A DNA stretch of 20,336 bases from CAYSCS01 sp964429695 (GTDB lineage Bacteria > Acidobacteriota > Aminicenantia > Aminicenantales > Aminicenantaceae). A program made the position numbers and the translations under genes. The notes beneath the pieces are model-generated. The model saw only the letters and a program-made list of their open reading frames with translations. It ran no database searches and was not told where the DNA came from. The stretch covers positions 1 through 20,336 of the forward strand of contig CAYSCS010000041.1 in NCBI GenBank assembly GCA_964429695.1, given 5' to 3'. Shown here piece by piece: positions 1-7,836 of this stretch (within the stretch, counting starts at the first letter, position 1; each line of letters opens with the position of its first letter).

Positions 1-390
1 TTCATAGAGGAAAAACGCTTAGGAGATACTCCCTTTGTACTCGCTTTGATATTTTGAATCTGAATCTTCCTCCTATTCCAATGAATTTTATAGTTACGTG
101 TCCGGATATTCTATTTTTTATCAACTAATCGGGAGATGATCTACATAATTGAGGTTTGAATGAAACAATGCGTTAATATTAATTTTTCATCATTTTTAAG
201 AAGGATTTTCAAGAAGGTTTTATGGGGAAGGAAAGAAAATAAGGGATTATCAAAGAAGGTTATCTAAATTCATCTTTTAAGGTGAATCCCGGAGGGGAAA
301 AACCCCCCCAAGAATCGTCTAAAGAGAGGATTGTGTTAGGCTTCTTCTTCTGTAAAAATTTTTTTCCACTCTCAGGAAAAAGAGCGTGCC
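1..390. other. Non-coding leader region
   Basis: I see no credible coding region on either strand here. The stretch is AT-rich. It holds two adjacent hairpin-forming segments. TTCATC (269-274) can pair with GGTGAA (281-286) around a 6-nt loop, with one G-U pair. A G-run (291-297) can pair with a C-run (303-309) across five A residues. Both lie upstream of the promoter at 391-419, so they would not be in that transcript. They may belong to the 3' end of an upstream transcript or to a longer leader. The motif AAGAAGG occurs three times (199-205, 211-217, 253-259), probably by chance in purine-rich DNA. Confidence 0.5.
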
Positions 391-419
391 TTGACAGATT
401 TTTTTGAGAGGCATAAGAT
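391..419 (+). promoter_or_regulatory. Sigma70-type promoter for the coiled-coil gene
   Basis: A perfect -35 box TTGACA (391-396) is followed, after exactly 17 bp, by TAAGAT (414-419), which matches TATAAT at five of six positions. Transcription should begin near 426. A Shine-Dalgarno TAAGGAG (434-440) lies 7 nt before the ATG at 448, so the 5' leader would be only about 20 nt. Spacing and placement make this the best housekeeping promoter in the window. Confidence 0.8.
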
Positions 420-447
420 ATGAAAGCTTCCTCTAAGGAGAAAAATT

Positions 448-1650
448 ATGTCTGAAAAGAGTAACTCTCAGAGAGAGCCAATCTCTATCATCCACGAGAT
501 TGAAAGCCAGCTTGAAGAATTACTGGCAAAGAAAAAAGAAGAGATCGAAAAAGCCCTGGAAGAAAAAATAAGAAAAGAAAGAGAAGAAGCAAAGAAAAAA
601 ATGGAAGAGGTTGAAAGGGAGATTGAGGAAGAGAAGCAGAGCTTACTGAGCTACAGGAACACCCTTGAAGAGTTAGATAAAAAGAGAGCAGACCTTAAGA
701 CTCAAATAAAAGAACATCTCAATAATGCCATCCACTTTCAGAGCGAAATTGAGACGCTAACTGCCAAGACTCTCGAGGAATTAAAATTGGTGAGCGAGCT
801 CACTCATGAGCTTGAAGAACTAAACAGGCAAGCAGAACAGAAAGCGGCGGATTTCAAGAGGGATTTGGAGGAGAAATATGGGATTGTGGCAGAGGTGTTT
901 AAACATGAAGAAGTTGACGAGATGGAGATGAATTTAGAGGAGGAACTTCTAAGGTTGAAAAAAATTAAGGAGCTTTTAAGAACTCCAACCTCAGCTAGTG
1001 AAGCCGAAAAAAAAGAAGCCGAAGAGAAACAGATAGAGGAAAGGGAACCTGAGCAAGTAAAGGGACTTGAAGAAACTCTTGAGAGAGAAGCACAAGAAGA
1101 AAAAAGAGAATCCGTCATTGAGGATGAAACCCTGAAGATTAAGGATGAGACTGCCTTTAAAAACGCCTTTCTTCTTCTGGAAAAATATCGAAAAACAGAA
1201 AAGACTGATGAGAACGGCGAGCTAAGCTATTTTGAATACAAGGATAAAATCGTTCTTGATGGAGAGAGTCTCATTTCTTCCTTGAGTGATAGCGTGGTCG
1301 AAGCAAAAAAGCTTTTCATAAAGCTTTCGCAAACGGAATCTCCCAAAGATCAATTTTTCATCAAGCAGGAAATCATCAGACATCAGGAATCGTTGCGCAA
1401 GCTTATGTTAAGGACTTTAAGGCTTTGTGAAAAAGAGTCCTGTTCACTTCCAAGCTACACCATCGATATCCTTAACGTAGAGGTAATAAAGGAGATTCTC
1501 GAAAAGGTTAGCATGGAGAACTGGAGTAATAAAGATGACTTTTCTTCTTTTGACGAATATGCAAAGCAACTCAAAGAGGCCTATTATGCCCTGATTACTC
1601 CTCCTGGATACTATCTAAAATCTTTAGTTGAGGAATTAGGAATCGAATAA
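448..1650 (+). CDS. Acidic coiled-coil protein, unknown function
   Basis: This 400-residue protein has no signal peptide or membrane segment and is probably cytoplasmic. Residues from about 12 to 195 are very rich in Glu, Lys and Leu with heptad-like spacing, which indicates a long coiled coil. Residues 180-230 form a Glu-rich linker. Residues about 235-400 have mixed composition with aromatic residues and look like a separate, mostly helical globular domain. I do not recognise the family. The start is supported by TAAGGAG 7 nt upstream and by the sigma70-type promoter at 391-419. The gene converges on the diguanylate cyclase gene, with only 12 bp between the two stop codons, so the transcripts probably overlap at their 3' ends. 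A scaffold or structural role is possible, but it would be inferred from composition alone. Confidence 0.85.
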   Translation: MSEKSNSQREPISIIHEIESQLEELLAKKKEEIEKALEEKIRKEREEAKKKMEEVEREIEEEKQSLLSYRNTLEELDKKRADLKTQIKEHLNNAIHFQSEIETLTAKTLEELKLVSELTHELEELNRQAEQKAADFKRDLEEKYGIVAEVFKHEEVDEMEMNLEEELLRLKKIKELLRTPTSASEAEKKEAEEKQIEEREPEQVKGLEETLEREAQEEKRESVIEDETLKIKDETAFKNAFLLLEKYRKTEKTDENGELSYFEYKDKIVLDGESLISSLSDSVVEAKKLFIKLSQTESPKDQFFIKQEIIRHQESLRKLMLRTLRLCEKESCSLPSYTIDILNVEVIKEILEKVSMENWSNKDDFSSFDEYAKQLKEAYYALITPPGYYLKSLVEELGIE

Positions 1651-1662
1651 AGAGAAGAAGGC

Positions 1663-3690
1663 TTAATTCTGATGAATCTCAGTTTTGCCTTTTTCCAGAG
1701 ATTCAAGGTAAGTCGATAAAGCCCACCGTGTTTCAGGTTTTAGGTCTCTGAATCTCAGCCCTGAGTGATAGCGAAAGAATTCATCACCTGTCAAAAGATT
1801 GTAGACAACATCTGCTTTCATTTCAAAAGGCTTATTATTCAGAATGAGGATGAGACTGAGAGTCTCGTTGAGAGGGAGCTCTTTTTCAGCAGAAATTCTA
1901 ACTCCCCCTGCACTGATGTCAATTGTCTTTGAGACCTTATTACTTCCTTTTACTCTGTAAATGATTATAGTCGAGAGGTTGTATCTTGGGAACATCCTCC
2001 TTTCCTGTATGATCTCTTCTAATTTAAGAGTCATCTTGTTCTTTTCTCTGCTCTGAAGTTTTTTCTGGTAAATGCAGGTTCTATTTTTCTCCAAGCTCAT
2101 TTCTTTCCTCCCAGAGATTTGGTCAAAGGGAGCTCTCTTTCCTTTTGCTTCCGCGAGGGCAATGTCTGCTTCATTGGCGATTCTTTTAATCTCCAGCTTT
2201 GAAATTTTCTCGGATGATTCAAACCTCTCCTGGGTGAAATAGGTTATTCCGAAGCTCATGGTCAAGTTTTTTCTCGGTTGAAATTCCTCGTTTTCAAAAT
2301 AATAATCCTCGACATTTTTCCTTATTCTTTCTGTGAAATTGTATGCTTCTCCTACATCCTTTATCCCTGAAAGGAAAAAAAGAAATTCTTCTCCTCCATA
2401 GCGGCAGAGGAGGTCTTCTTCCCTTATTGAAGTCTTGAGCACTTTCGCCAGTTCCCGCAAGAGACGATTTCCTGCTTCATGGCCATTTCTGTCGTTATAA
2501 TTCTTGAACCAATCAACATCTCCCATCACCATCGCATAAGAGGCCCTTTCTTCCCTCCTTTTATTCTCCTGCTTGAGCTTCTGGATGACTTTCTCGAAGA
2601 ATGGTTCAGGACGAAGAAGCCCTGTGAGTGCATCGTAATGGATAAGATTCAGTTTGGTTATGGCGAGGGAAATATGTTCAGAAAGGGTGCGCATTATTTG
2701 CTGATCTTCTTTAGAGAAACCTTCCTTCACATCTCTTCTGTTGCTCTTCTTGTTGAAGACTTCCAAGACCCCTATTACTTCATGGGCATGCATGATGGGC
2801 ACACAGAGGATGTTCTTTAGGGACGTCTTTAATTGCTCAACATACCTTTTTGAAAGGCGTCGATCATAAGCGAGGTCAGAGATATTGATTTCCTGTCCGT
2901 ATTTAGCCGAAGAGGCGGCAAAGTCCTGTGAATCGATGAGGACTATGTGTTTAGAAAAATCGGGGTGGGAAAGGAAGGCATTGTCCCAAACGAGAGGTTT
3001 CAGGTATTTTCCTATGGTTTCATTCTCTTCGAGGAGATAGAAGGAAATGCTCGTGGCTCGAACGATTTCTTTGATATCATTAACGATATCAAGGAGGGTA
3101 GTGACATCATTGGCGGTGTAGATGTTTTTCAGAATCTCTTCCAACTTGTGTTTTTCTCTCTTGAAAAGGATGTACCTTGCTTCGAGTTCAATGCGTTTTT
3201 CAAGTTCCCTAATTATGCTTTCACTGATTGCCTTTTTTATTTCTTTTATTTCGAGGTAGGCATCCTTTATCTCCATTTCTGTTCTTTCCAACCTATTCCT
3301 GAGTTTTTCCACTTCGAGCACCAGAGATGAGTGTTCCAAGGCGTTCTTTACGATTCTTAATAAGTGTTGTTTTTCTCTCTCCTGGAAAGAAATTAAATGA
3401 AAATCAACGTACCTTGTGAGAGGCCATTCCTTGCTTATCTCTTTTAGCCTGTCCTCTTCTTTTCCTGTGATGATGGTGGATGTATATCTTTTGAGCAATC
3501 CCCTTAAAGTAGGATAATTTGCTAAAGACTCGTCGACGACAAGCAAATGAACATCCCCTGATTCAAGAATCAAGATGGCTTTTTTTAAATCCTGAGCGGT
3601 GAACAGTGTGCCTTCGCTGTCACAAATTTCTTGAAGGAGATGTACTTCCTCAGGATTTTCATTCAGAATTAAAATATTTTTCCTCTCCAT
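1663..3690 (-). CDS. Diguanylate cyclase: pseudo-receiver, GAF, GGDEF, PilZ
   Basis: This 675-residue cytoplasmic protein is predicted to make cyclic di-GMP from two GTP. Residues about 4-120 resemble a response-regulator receiver. Asp53 could be the phosphoacceptor, but the usual acidic pair is Asn10-Glu11 and the conserved Lys is absent near residue 100, so it may not be phosphorylated. A coiled coil follows (about 120-190), then a GAF-like domain (about 190-345). The GGDEF domain (about 350-520) keeps GGEEF at 432-436. It also has the inhibitory-site motif R423-E-E-D426 exactly five residues before it, which suggests product feedback. The C-terminal PilZ domain (about 563-668) keeps both ligand motifs, R565-x3-R569 and D591-I-S-A-G-G. 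The enzyme may therefore both make and sense cyclic di-GMP. The ATG has only weak ribosome-binding sequence upstream. Confidence 0.92.
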   Translation of the reverse strand: MERKNILILNENPEEVHLLQEICDSEGTLFTAQDLKKAILILESGDVHLLVVDESLANYPTLRGLLKRYTSTIITGKEEDRLKEISKEWPLTRYVDFHLISFQEREKQHLLRIVKNALEHSSLVLEVEKLRNRLERTEMEIKDAYLEIKEIKKAISESIIRELEKRIELEARYILFKREKHKLEEILKNIYTANDVTTLLDIVNDIKEIVRATSISFYLLEENETIGKYLKPLVWDNAFLSHPDFSKHIVLIDSQDFAASSAKYGQEINISDLAYDRRLSKRYVEQLKTSLKNILCVPIMHAHEVIGVLEVFNKKSNRRDVKEGFSKEDQQIMRTLSEHISLAITKLNLIHYDALTGLLRPEPFFEKVIQKLKQENKRREERASYAMVMGDVDWFKNYNDRNGHEAGNRLLRELAKVLKTSIREEDLLCRYGGEEFLFFLSGIKDVGEAYNFTERIRKNVEDYYFENEEFQPRKNLTMSFGITYFTQERFESSEKISKLEIKRIANEADIALAEAKGKRAPFDQISGRKEMSLEKNRTCIYQKKLQSREKNKMTLKLEEIIQERRMFPRYNLSTIIIYRVKGSNKVSKTIDISAGGVRISAEKELPLNETLSLILILNNKPFEMKADVVYNLLTGDEFFRYHSGLRFRDLKPETRWALSTYLESLEKGKTEIHQN

Positions 3691-3814
3691 TGAGTACCAC
3701 TTTATGCTTTAAATAGAAATCTAGGATTATTTTCTGCGCCTAAAATGGACCTTGGCCTGATCCTCCTTTTTTTAAACTTCGAACTTAAATCCGGTCAAAA
3801 TTCCCAATTCATCT

Positions 3815-3820
3815 TATAAT
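3815..3820 (+). promoter_or_regulatory. Candidate -10 box for gltX-hutU
   Basis: A perfect TATAAT lies 75 bp upstream of the gltX start in the gap after the divergent diguanylate cyclase gene. The -35 region at about 3792-3797 matches TTGACA at only three positions. The call rests on the -10 box and its position, and transcription would start near 3827. Confidence 0.45.
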
Positions 3821-3894
3821 ATTTTTTTTCTTCGCGTCAATATCTTTTTTGCTGAATTTTTCGCCTTATGCTATATTTAAAACACAGTTTTGAA

Positions 3895-5340
3895 ATGGAA
3901 AGGATTAGAGTCAGATTTGCACCGAGTCCCACAGGCCACCTCCATGTAGGAGCAGCAAGAACCGCACTTTTTAATTGGCTTTTTGCCCGCCGCCATGGAG
4001 GGACTTTTATCCTTCGGATTGAAGACACTGATTTCACTCGTTCCTCTGAAGAAATGACTTCAGGGATTATTGAAGGATTGAAGTGGCTTGGTCTTGATTG
4101 GGATGAAGGCCCAATCTATCAATCACAAAGACTGAGCCTTTATGCTAAAGAAGCAGAAAGCCTGGTACACAAAGGCTATGCTTATTACTGCTACTGTCTG
4201 CCTCAAGAGCTTCAAGAAAGGAAGAGAGAGGCTTCTTCGAGAGGAACATACTGGGAATACGACAGGCTTTGCCTTAACCTTTCTTCCTCAGAGAGAGAAA
4301 AATTTGAGAGAGAAGGTCGTCCTCGAGCCATCAGATTTAGGGTTCCAGAGGGAATCATCGAATACCATGATCTGATTCATGGAAAGATTACAGTAGATTG
4401 TAAAAACATCGAAGATTTTGTCCTCCTGCGGAGCGATGGCTTTCCCACCTATCATCTTTCTGTAGTGGTAGATGACATAGAGCAGAATATTACCCATGTG
4501 ATACGGGGAGATGACCATATCTCCAACACTCCCAAGCAAATTCTGCTTTATCAAGCCTTTGGTCATCCCCACCCTGTGTTTGCCCATCTGGCCCTCATCC
4601 TTGGCCCGGACAGAAAAAAATTGAGTAAGAGGCATGGTGTGACCTCAGTTCTCCAATTCAGAGAAGAGGGATATCTGCCTGTGGCAATCTTGAACTTCTT
4701 GGCCCAAATGAGCTGGTTGCCAGGAGATGAAGAAAATGTTTATACCCTGGAAGAGATGGTGGAGAAATTTTCTCTTGAGAAATTGAGTAAGGCAAACCCC
4801 ATTTTTAACAGAGAAAAACTCGACTGGTTGAACGGGAAGATAATCTCGAGAATGAATGCAGATGAACTTGCTCCTTACGTTAAAGTTCAGCTTGAGAGAG
4901 AAGGGCTCTGGAGAGAAGAGCTGGCTGAAGAGAAAAGGAGCTGGTTTTTTAAGTTGATTGATTTGCTCAAAGAAAGGAGCCGCCGCATAAGAGATTTCGC
5001 TTCTAATGCGGAGCCATTTCTGTTGGACCATCTGGAATACGACCCAGAGGGAGTAAAGAGGCATTTGAACGATGAGAGACTTGAAATTTTATTGACAAGG
5101 TTAAGGAATGATTTTCAAGAATTAGAAGAGTTTTCATCTTCAGAGCTGGAAAAGATCATCCGAAAGAGAGCAGAGAAGGAGGGAGTTAATGCAGCCCTGC
5201 TTATTCACGCTTTAAGGGTGCTTCTTTTGGGAAGACCTTCAGGGCCGGGTATCTTTCAGGTCCTAGAGCTAATGGGTAAAGAGAAAACTCTGGAGAGGAT
5301 GGGTAGACTCCAGGAATTGAGGGCAAAATTCATTTCATAA
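3895..5340 (+). CDS. gltX: Glutamyl-tRNA synthetase
   Basis: A class I aminoacyl-tRNA synthetase that charges tRNA with glutamate using ATP in the cytoplasm. The family start VRFAPSPTG begins at residue 6. The HIGH-type motif is at about residues 15-19 (HLHVG) and the KMSKS-type motif KLSKR at 242-246. A zinc-site pattern is present, with Cys99-x-Cys101 and later Tyr122 and Cys126. The C-terminal third is the helical anticodon-binding domain. The 481-residue length is normal. An in-frame ATG at 3868 would add nine residues, but neither start has a clear Shine-Dalgarno. I chose 3895 because family members begin a few residues before VRFAPSPTG. Whether it charges only tRNA-Glu or also tRNA-Gln cannot be told from the sequence. 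hutU follows after 10 bp. Confidence 0.96.
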   Translation: MERIRVRFAPSPTGHLHVGAARTALFNWLFARRHGGTFILRIEDTDFTRSSEEMTSGIIEGLKWLGLDWDEGPIYQSQRLSLYAKEAESLVHKGYAYYCYCLPQELQERKREASSRGTYWEYDRLCLNLSSSEREKFEREGRPRAIRFRVPEGIIEYHDLIHGKITVDCKNIEDFVLLRSDGFPTYHLSVVVDDIEQNITHVIRGDDHISNTPKQILLYQAFGHPHPVFAHLALILGPDRKKLSKRHGVTSVLQFREEGYLPVAILNFLAQMSWLPGDEENVYTLEEMVEKFSLEKLSKANPIFNREKLDWLNGKIISRMNADELAPYVKVQLEREGLWREELAEEKRSWFFKLIDLLKERSRRIRDFASNAEPFLLDHLEYDPEGVKRHLNDERLEILLTRLRNDFQELEEFSSSELEKIIRKRAEKEGVNAALLIHALRVLLLGRPSGPGIFQVLELMGKEKTLERMGRLQELRAKFIS

Positions 5341-5350
5341 AGGAGGGCTC

Positions 5351-7024
5351 ATGAATAGAGAGGGGAAAGGTATCTACAGAGGATTAAAAGCGCCTCGAGG
5401 AACTAAACTTAACACCAAAGGATGGTCCCAGGAGGCAGCGCTCAGAATGCTCATCAACAACCTTGATCCTGAAGTCGGAGAAAAACCTGAGGAACTAATC
5501 GTGTATGGGGGGACAGGTAAGGCGGCGAGAAATTGGGATTGTTTCGAGGCCATGGTAAATTGTCTGAAAGAATTGGAGAATGATGAGACTCTTCTTGTTC
5601 AATCTGGAAAGCCAGTTGCGGTTTTCAAAACCCATGAGCTTGCACCTCGAGTGCTGATTGCCAACGCTCTGGTGGTCCCCAAATGGGCTACCTGGGACGA
5701 ATTCAGGAGACTGGAGGCTAAAGGCCTGACAATGTTCGGTCAGATGACTGCAGGCAGCTGGATATATATCGGGACCCAGGGAATTCTCCAGGGGACTTAC
5801 GAAACCCTTGCCTCGGTTGCAGCCAAACATTTTAAAGGCTCACTCAAGGGGAAACTGGTTCTCTCTGCAGGCCTAGGTGGGATGGGTGGGGCTCAACCTC
5901 TTGCGATTACCATGAATGAGGGAATAGCGATTGTGGTAGAAGTTGACGCGGAGAGAATAAAAAGGAGGCTCGAAACTAAATATGTGGATACCGTGGTTAA
6001 GGACCTTGACGAAGCGCTTAAGATTGCAGATGAAGCCAAGAAGAAAGGAGAAGCCGTCTCCATAGCCTTGCTAGGTAATGCAGCCGACGTTGTTCCCGAA
6101 TTTGTAAGAAGAGGAATCACCCCCGATGTGCTTACCGATCAAACTTCTGCACATGATGAGTTGAATGGTTATGTGCCTCATGGGATTCCTTATGAGGAAG
6201 CACTCAGACTCAGAAGAGAAAATCCGGAGGATTACATCAAGAGAGCTTATGAATCCATGGCTGTGCAGGTAGAAGCGATGCTTGAACTTCAAAAGAGAGG
6301 GGCGAAGACTTTTGACTATGGGAATAACCTTCGTGGGCAGGCCGAGAAAGCAGGCGTGAAGAATGCTTTTGACATACCTGGATTCGTTTCTGAATATATC
6401 CGTCCCTTATTCTGTGTGGGGAAGGGACCCTTTAGATGGGCTGCCCTTTCGGGAGAACCAGAGGATATCTATCTCACCGATGAAGCTGTTCTTAAGGAGT
6501 TCCCAGAAGATAGAGCCCTGGAGAGGTGGATTAGAAAAGCTCAGAAACAGGTTAAATTTCAGGGTCTTCCGGCCAGGATTTGCTGGCTTGGATACGGAGA
6601 AAGAGCGAGATTCGGCGCTGTGATAAACCAACTTGTTAGGAAAGGTAAAATCAAAGCCCCCATTGTCATAGGAAGAGACCACCTTGATGCTGGCTCAGTT
6701 GCCTCTCCCAACAGAGAGACCGAGGGCATGAAAGACGGTTCAGATGCAATTGCTGATTGGCCTATCCTCAATGCCTTGTTGAATGCGGTGAGCGGCGCTT
6801 CGTGGGTTGCCGTTCATCATGGAGGTGGGGTTGGTATAGGCCTTTCTGTCCATGCCGGAATGGTAATCGTAGCCGATGGAGAGAAAGAAACAGATAAACG
6901 GTTGGAGAGAGTTCTTACCGTTGACCCTGGATTGGGCGTTGTGCGCCACGCAGACGCCGGATATGAAGAGGCCATACGTTGTGCCAGGGAAAAAGGGATA
7001 AAAATACCAATGCTCAAGAGTTAG
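5351..7024 (+). CDS. hutU: Urocanate hydratase (urocanase)
   Basis: This enzyme converts urocanate to imidazolonepropionate, the second step of histidine degradation, with tightly bound NAD+ as an electrophile. The 557-residue length is normal. The N-terminal YGGTGKAARNW is typical of the family. The glycine-rich NAD-binding segment LSAGLGGMGG follows at about residues 174-183. The urocanase signature FQGLPARICW is present, and its Cys at about residue 411 is the catalytic-region cysteine. HHGGGVGIGLSVHAG occurs near the C-terminus. A strong AGGAGG (5341-5346) precedes the ATG. The gene starts 10 bp after gltX and is probably cotranscribed with it. No hutH, hutI or hutG is visible nearby, so the rest of the pathway must be elsewhere or absent. 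Confidence 0.97.
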   Translation: MNREGKGIYRGLKAPRGTKLNTKGWSQEAALRMLINNLDPEVGEKPEELIVYGGTGKAARNWDCFEAMVNCLKELENDETLLVQSGKPVAVFKTHELAPRVLIANALVVPKWATWDEFRRLEAKGLTMFGQMTAGSWIYIGTQGILQGTYETLASVAAKHFKGSLKGKLVLSAGLGGMGGAQPLAITMNEGIAIVVEVDAERIKRRLETKYVDTVVKDLDEALKIADEAKKKGEAVSIALLGNAADVVPEFVRRGITPDVLTDQTSAHDELNGYVPHGIPYEEALRLRRENPEDYIKRAYESMAVQVEAMLELQKRGAKTFDYGNNLRGQAEKAGVKNAFDIPGFVSEYIRPLFCVGKGPFRWAALSGEPEDIYLTDEAVLKEFPEDRALERWIRKAQKQVKFQGLPARICWLGYGERARFGAVINQLVRKGKIKAPIVIGRDHLDAGSVASPNRETEGMKDGSDAIADWPILNALLNAVSGASWVAVHHGGGVGIGLSVHAGMVIVADGEKETDKRLERVLTVDPGLGVVRHADAGYEEAIRCAREKGIKIPMLKS

Positions 7025-7275
7025 AGAAGAGAGGCCGGAGGAAACAAACACTCCTGGGAAGCCAGAATTAAGTGGGTTTTATTTAAGAAAAGGCTCAGTA
7101 AGAAAGACACAATTTGTGCCCTAGTGTAAACATCTAACTTATTTGAAAAAAAGAAATAACAGATAATGACTCAAAGTGTGACCTAAAAGCCGAGATGAAA
7201 CTTTCTATTTTCACCTTCTCTTTAATCTAATTTATTTAATATCAACAAGATAAAAAAATTAATTTCTTCTCTTCC
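7025..7275. other. AT-rich upstream region of the peptide operon
   Basis: No gene is visible between hutU and the sigma54 promoter. The stretch is AT-rich, especially from 7140 onward. An 11-bp palindrome CACAATTTGTG lies at 7108-7118, about 160 bp before the -24 element. That is within the usual range for a sigma54 activator site. I see no convincing rho-independent terminator for hutU. Confidence 0.4.
7108..7118. promoter_or_regulatory. Possible activator-binding palindrome
   Basis: CACAA-T-TTGTG is a perfect inverted repeat around one central T. Sigma54 promoters need an enhancer-binding ATPase, which usually binds inverted repeats about 80-200 bp upstream, and this site fits that distance. 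A palindrome of this length could also arise by chance in such DNA. Confidence 0.25.
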
Positions 7276-7291
7276 TGGCACGCCTCTTGCA
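7276..7291 (+). promoter_or_regulatory. Sigma54 (RpoN) -24/-12 promoter
   Basis: TGGCACG (7276-7282), four bases, then TTGCA (7287-7291) matches the RpoN consensus TGGCACG-N4-TTGCW at every defined position, with the invariant GG and GC at the correct spacing. The start site is expected about 12 nt after the GC, near 7302. The Shine-Dalgarno GGAAGGAGG (7304-7312) and the ATG at 7320 then follow directly. This implies that the peptide genes are switched on only when an RpoN-type activator is active. No such activator is encoded in the window. Confidence 0.88.
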
Positions 7292-7319
7292 ATAAAACAA
7301 AGTGGAAGGAGGTTTCAAG

Positions 7320-7556
7320 ATGAAAAAAGGTAAATCGGTATTTCACAAGGCATTGGTAGTAACCATTGCTCTCTGGATGCTATCCGCTCTCCTTGGTGCT
7401 AACGTTCTTCAGGCAGGAATCTGTGAAGACGCTCTTATGAGATGTAGCATTGACGCCGGAATAGCTGCCCTTTTAGGAGGATGGCCTACCGGGCTTTATT
7501 ATCAAATGGGCTGCGCAATTGGCTATAGATGGTGTCTGGAGTACATCAAGAGATAG
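7320..7556 (+). CDS. Secreted four-cysteine small peptide A
   Basis: This 78-residue precursor has a Lys-rich N-terminus, a hydrophobic core (about residues 11-29) and a probable signal-peptidase cut after Ala32. The mature peptide would be about 46 residues starting G-I-C. Its four cysteines (35, 42, 65, 72) form two CX6C pairs, which would put each pair on one face of a helix. A two-helix hairpin closed by disulfides is a reasonable inference. The C-terminal block C-A-I-G-Y-R-W-C is shared with the next gene. A strong GGAAGGAGG lies 7 nt before the ATG. A GTG at 7302 would add six residues, but it lies at the predicted transcription start and is rejected. I recognise no family. Candidate roles are a signal, a toxin or bacteriocin, or an envelope component. 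Confidence 0.85.
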   Translation: MKKGKSVFHKALVVTIALWMLSALLGANVLQAGICEDALMRCSIDAGIAALLGGWPTGLYYQMGCAIGYRWCLEYIKR

Positions 7557-7578
7557 AGCGAGAAAAGGAGATTATCCA

Positions 7579-7785
7579 ATGTCAAGGGAAATTAAAGGGA
7601 AAATTAAAACCGTCCTGACGGGAATAGTGATTGCTTCATTTTTCTTAAGTTTAGCTTCCGACCTAGCTCTCGCTGGTCCTTGTGAAAGTGGATTCATTCA
7701 GTGTCTCTCTGATTATGGAAATGTCCCCATGGCACCAGCCTATTGTCTCATCGGCTATGCTTTCTGCAAAAAATATGTGAGATAA
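7579..7785 (+). CDS. Secreted four-cysteine small peptide B
   Basis: This 68-residue precursor is a paralogue of the preceding peptide. The signal peptide runs from residue 1 to about 32 and ends in an ideal A-L-A site. The mature peptide of about 36 residues begins G-P-C-E. Cysteines 35, 42, 56 and 63 again give two CX6C pairs, and the C-terminal C-L-I-G-Y-A-F-C block matches peptide A. The loop between the pairs is 13 residues here and 22 in peptide A. AAAAGGAG lies 8 nt before the ATG, and only 22 nt separate it from the stop of peptide A, so the two are cotranscribed. An upstream in-frame start would overlap peptide A and would bury the signal peptide. The function is unknown. Confidence 0.85.
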   Translation: MSREIKGKIKTVLTGIVIASFFLSLASDLALAGPCESGFIQCLSDYGNVPMAPAYCLIGYAFCKKYVR

Positions 7786-7803
7786 TAGAAGAAGCGATTC
7801 CTT

Positions 7804-7827
7804 AAAGCCCGAAGATTAGCTTTTTTT
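7804..7827 (+). terminator. Weak hairpin with T-run after the peptide genes
   Basis: AAAGC (7804-7808) can pair with GCTTT (7819-7823), and the 3' arm runs into seven T residues ending at 7827. The stem is short and AT-rich, so it is at best a leaky terminator. If active, it would keep peptide transcript levels above those of the propeller gene, whose ATG is only 9 nt further on. Confidence 0.25.
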
Positions 7828-7836
7828 AAGGATGAA

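Noticed and set aside
3868..3894. Longer gltX start adding nine residues
   Set aside because: It has no ribosome-binding site and the added residues precede the normal family start. The ATG at 3895 is favoured, though not proven.
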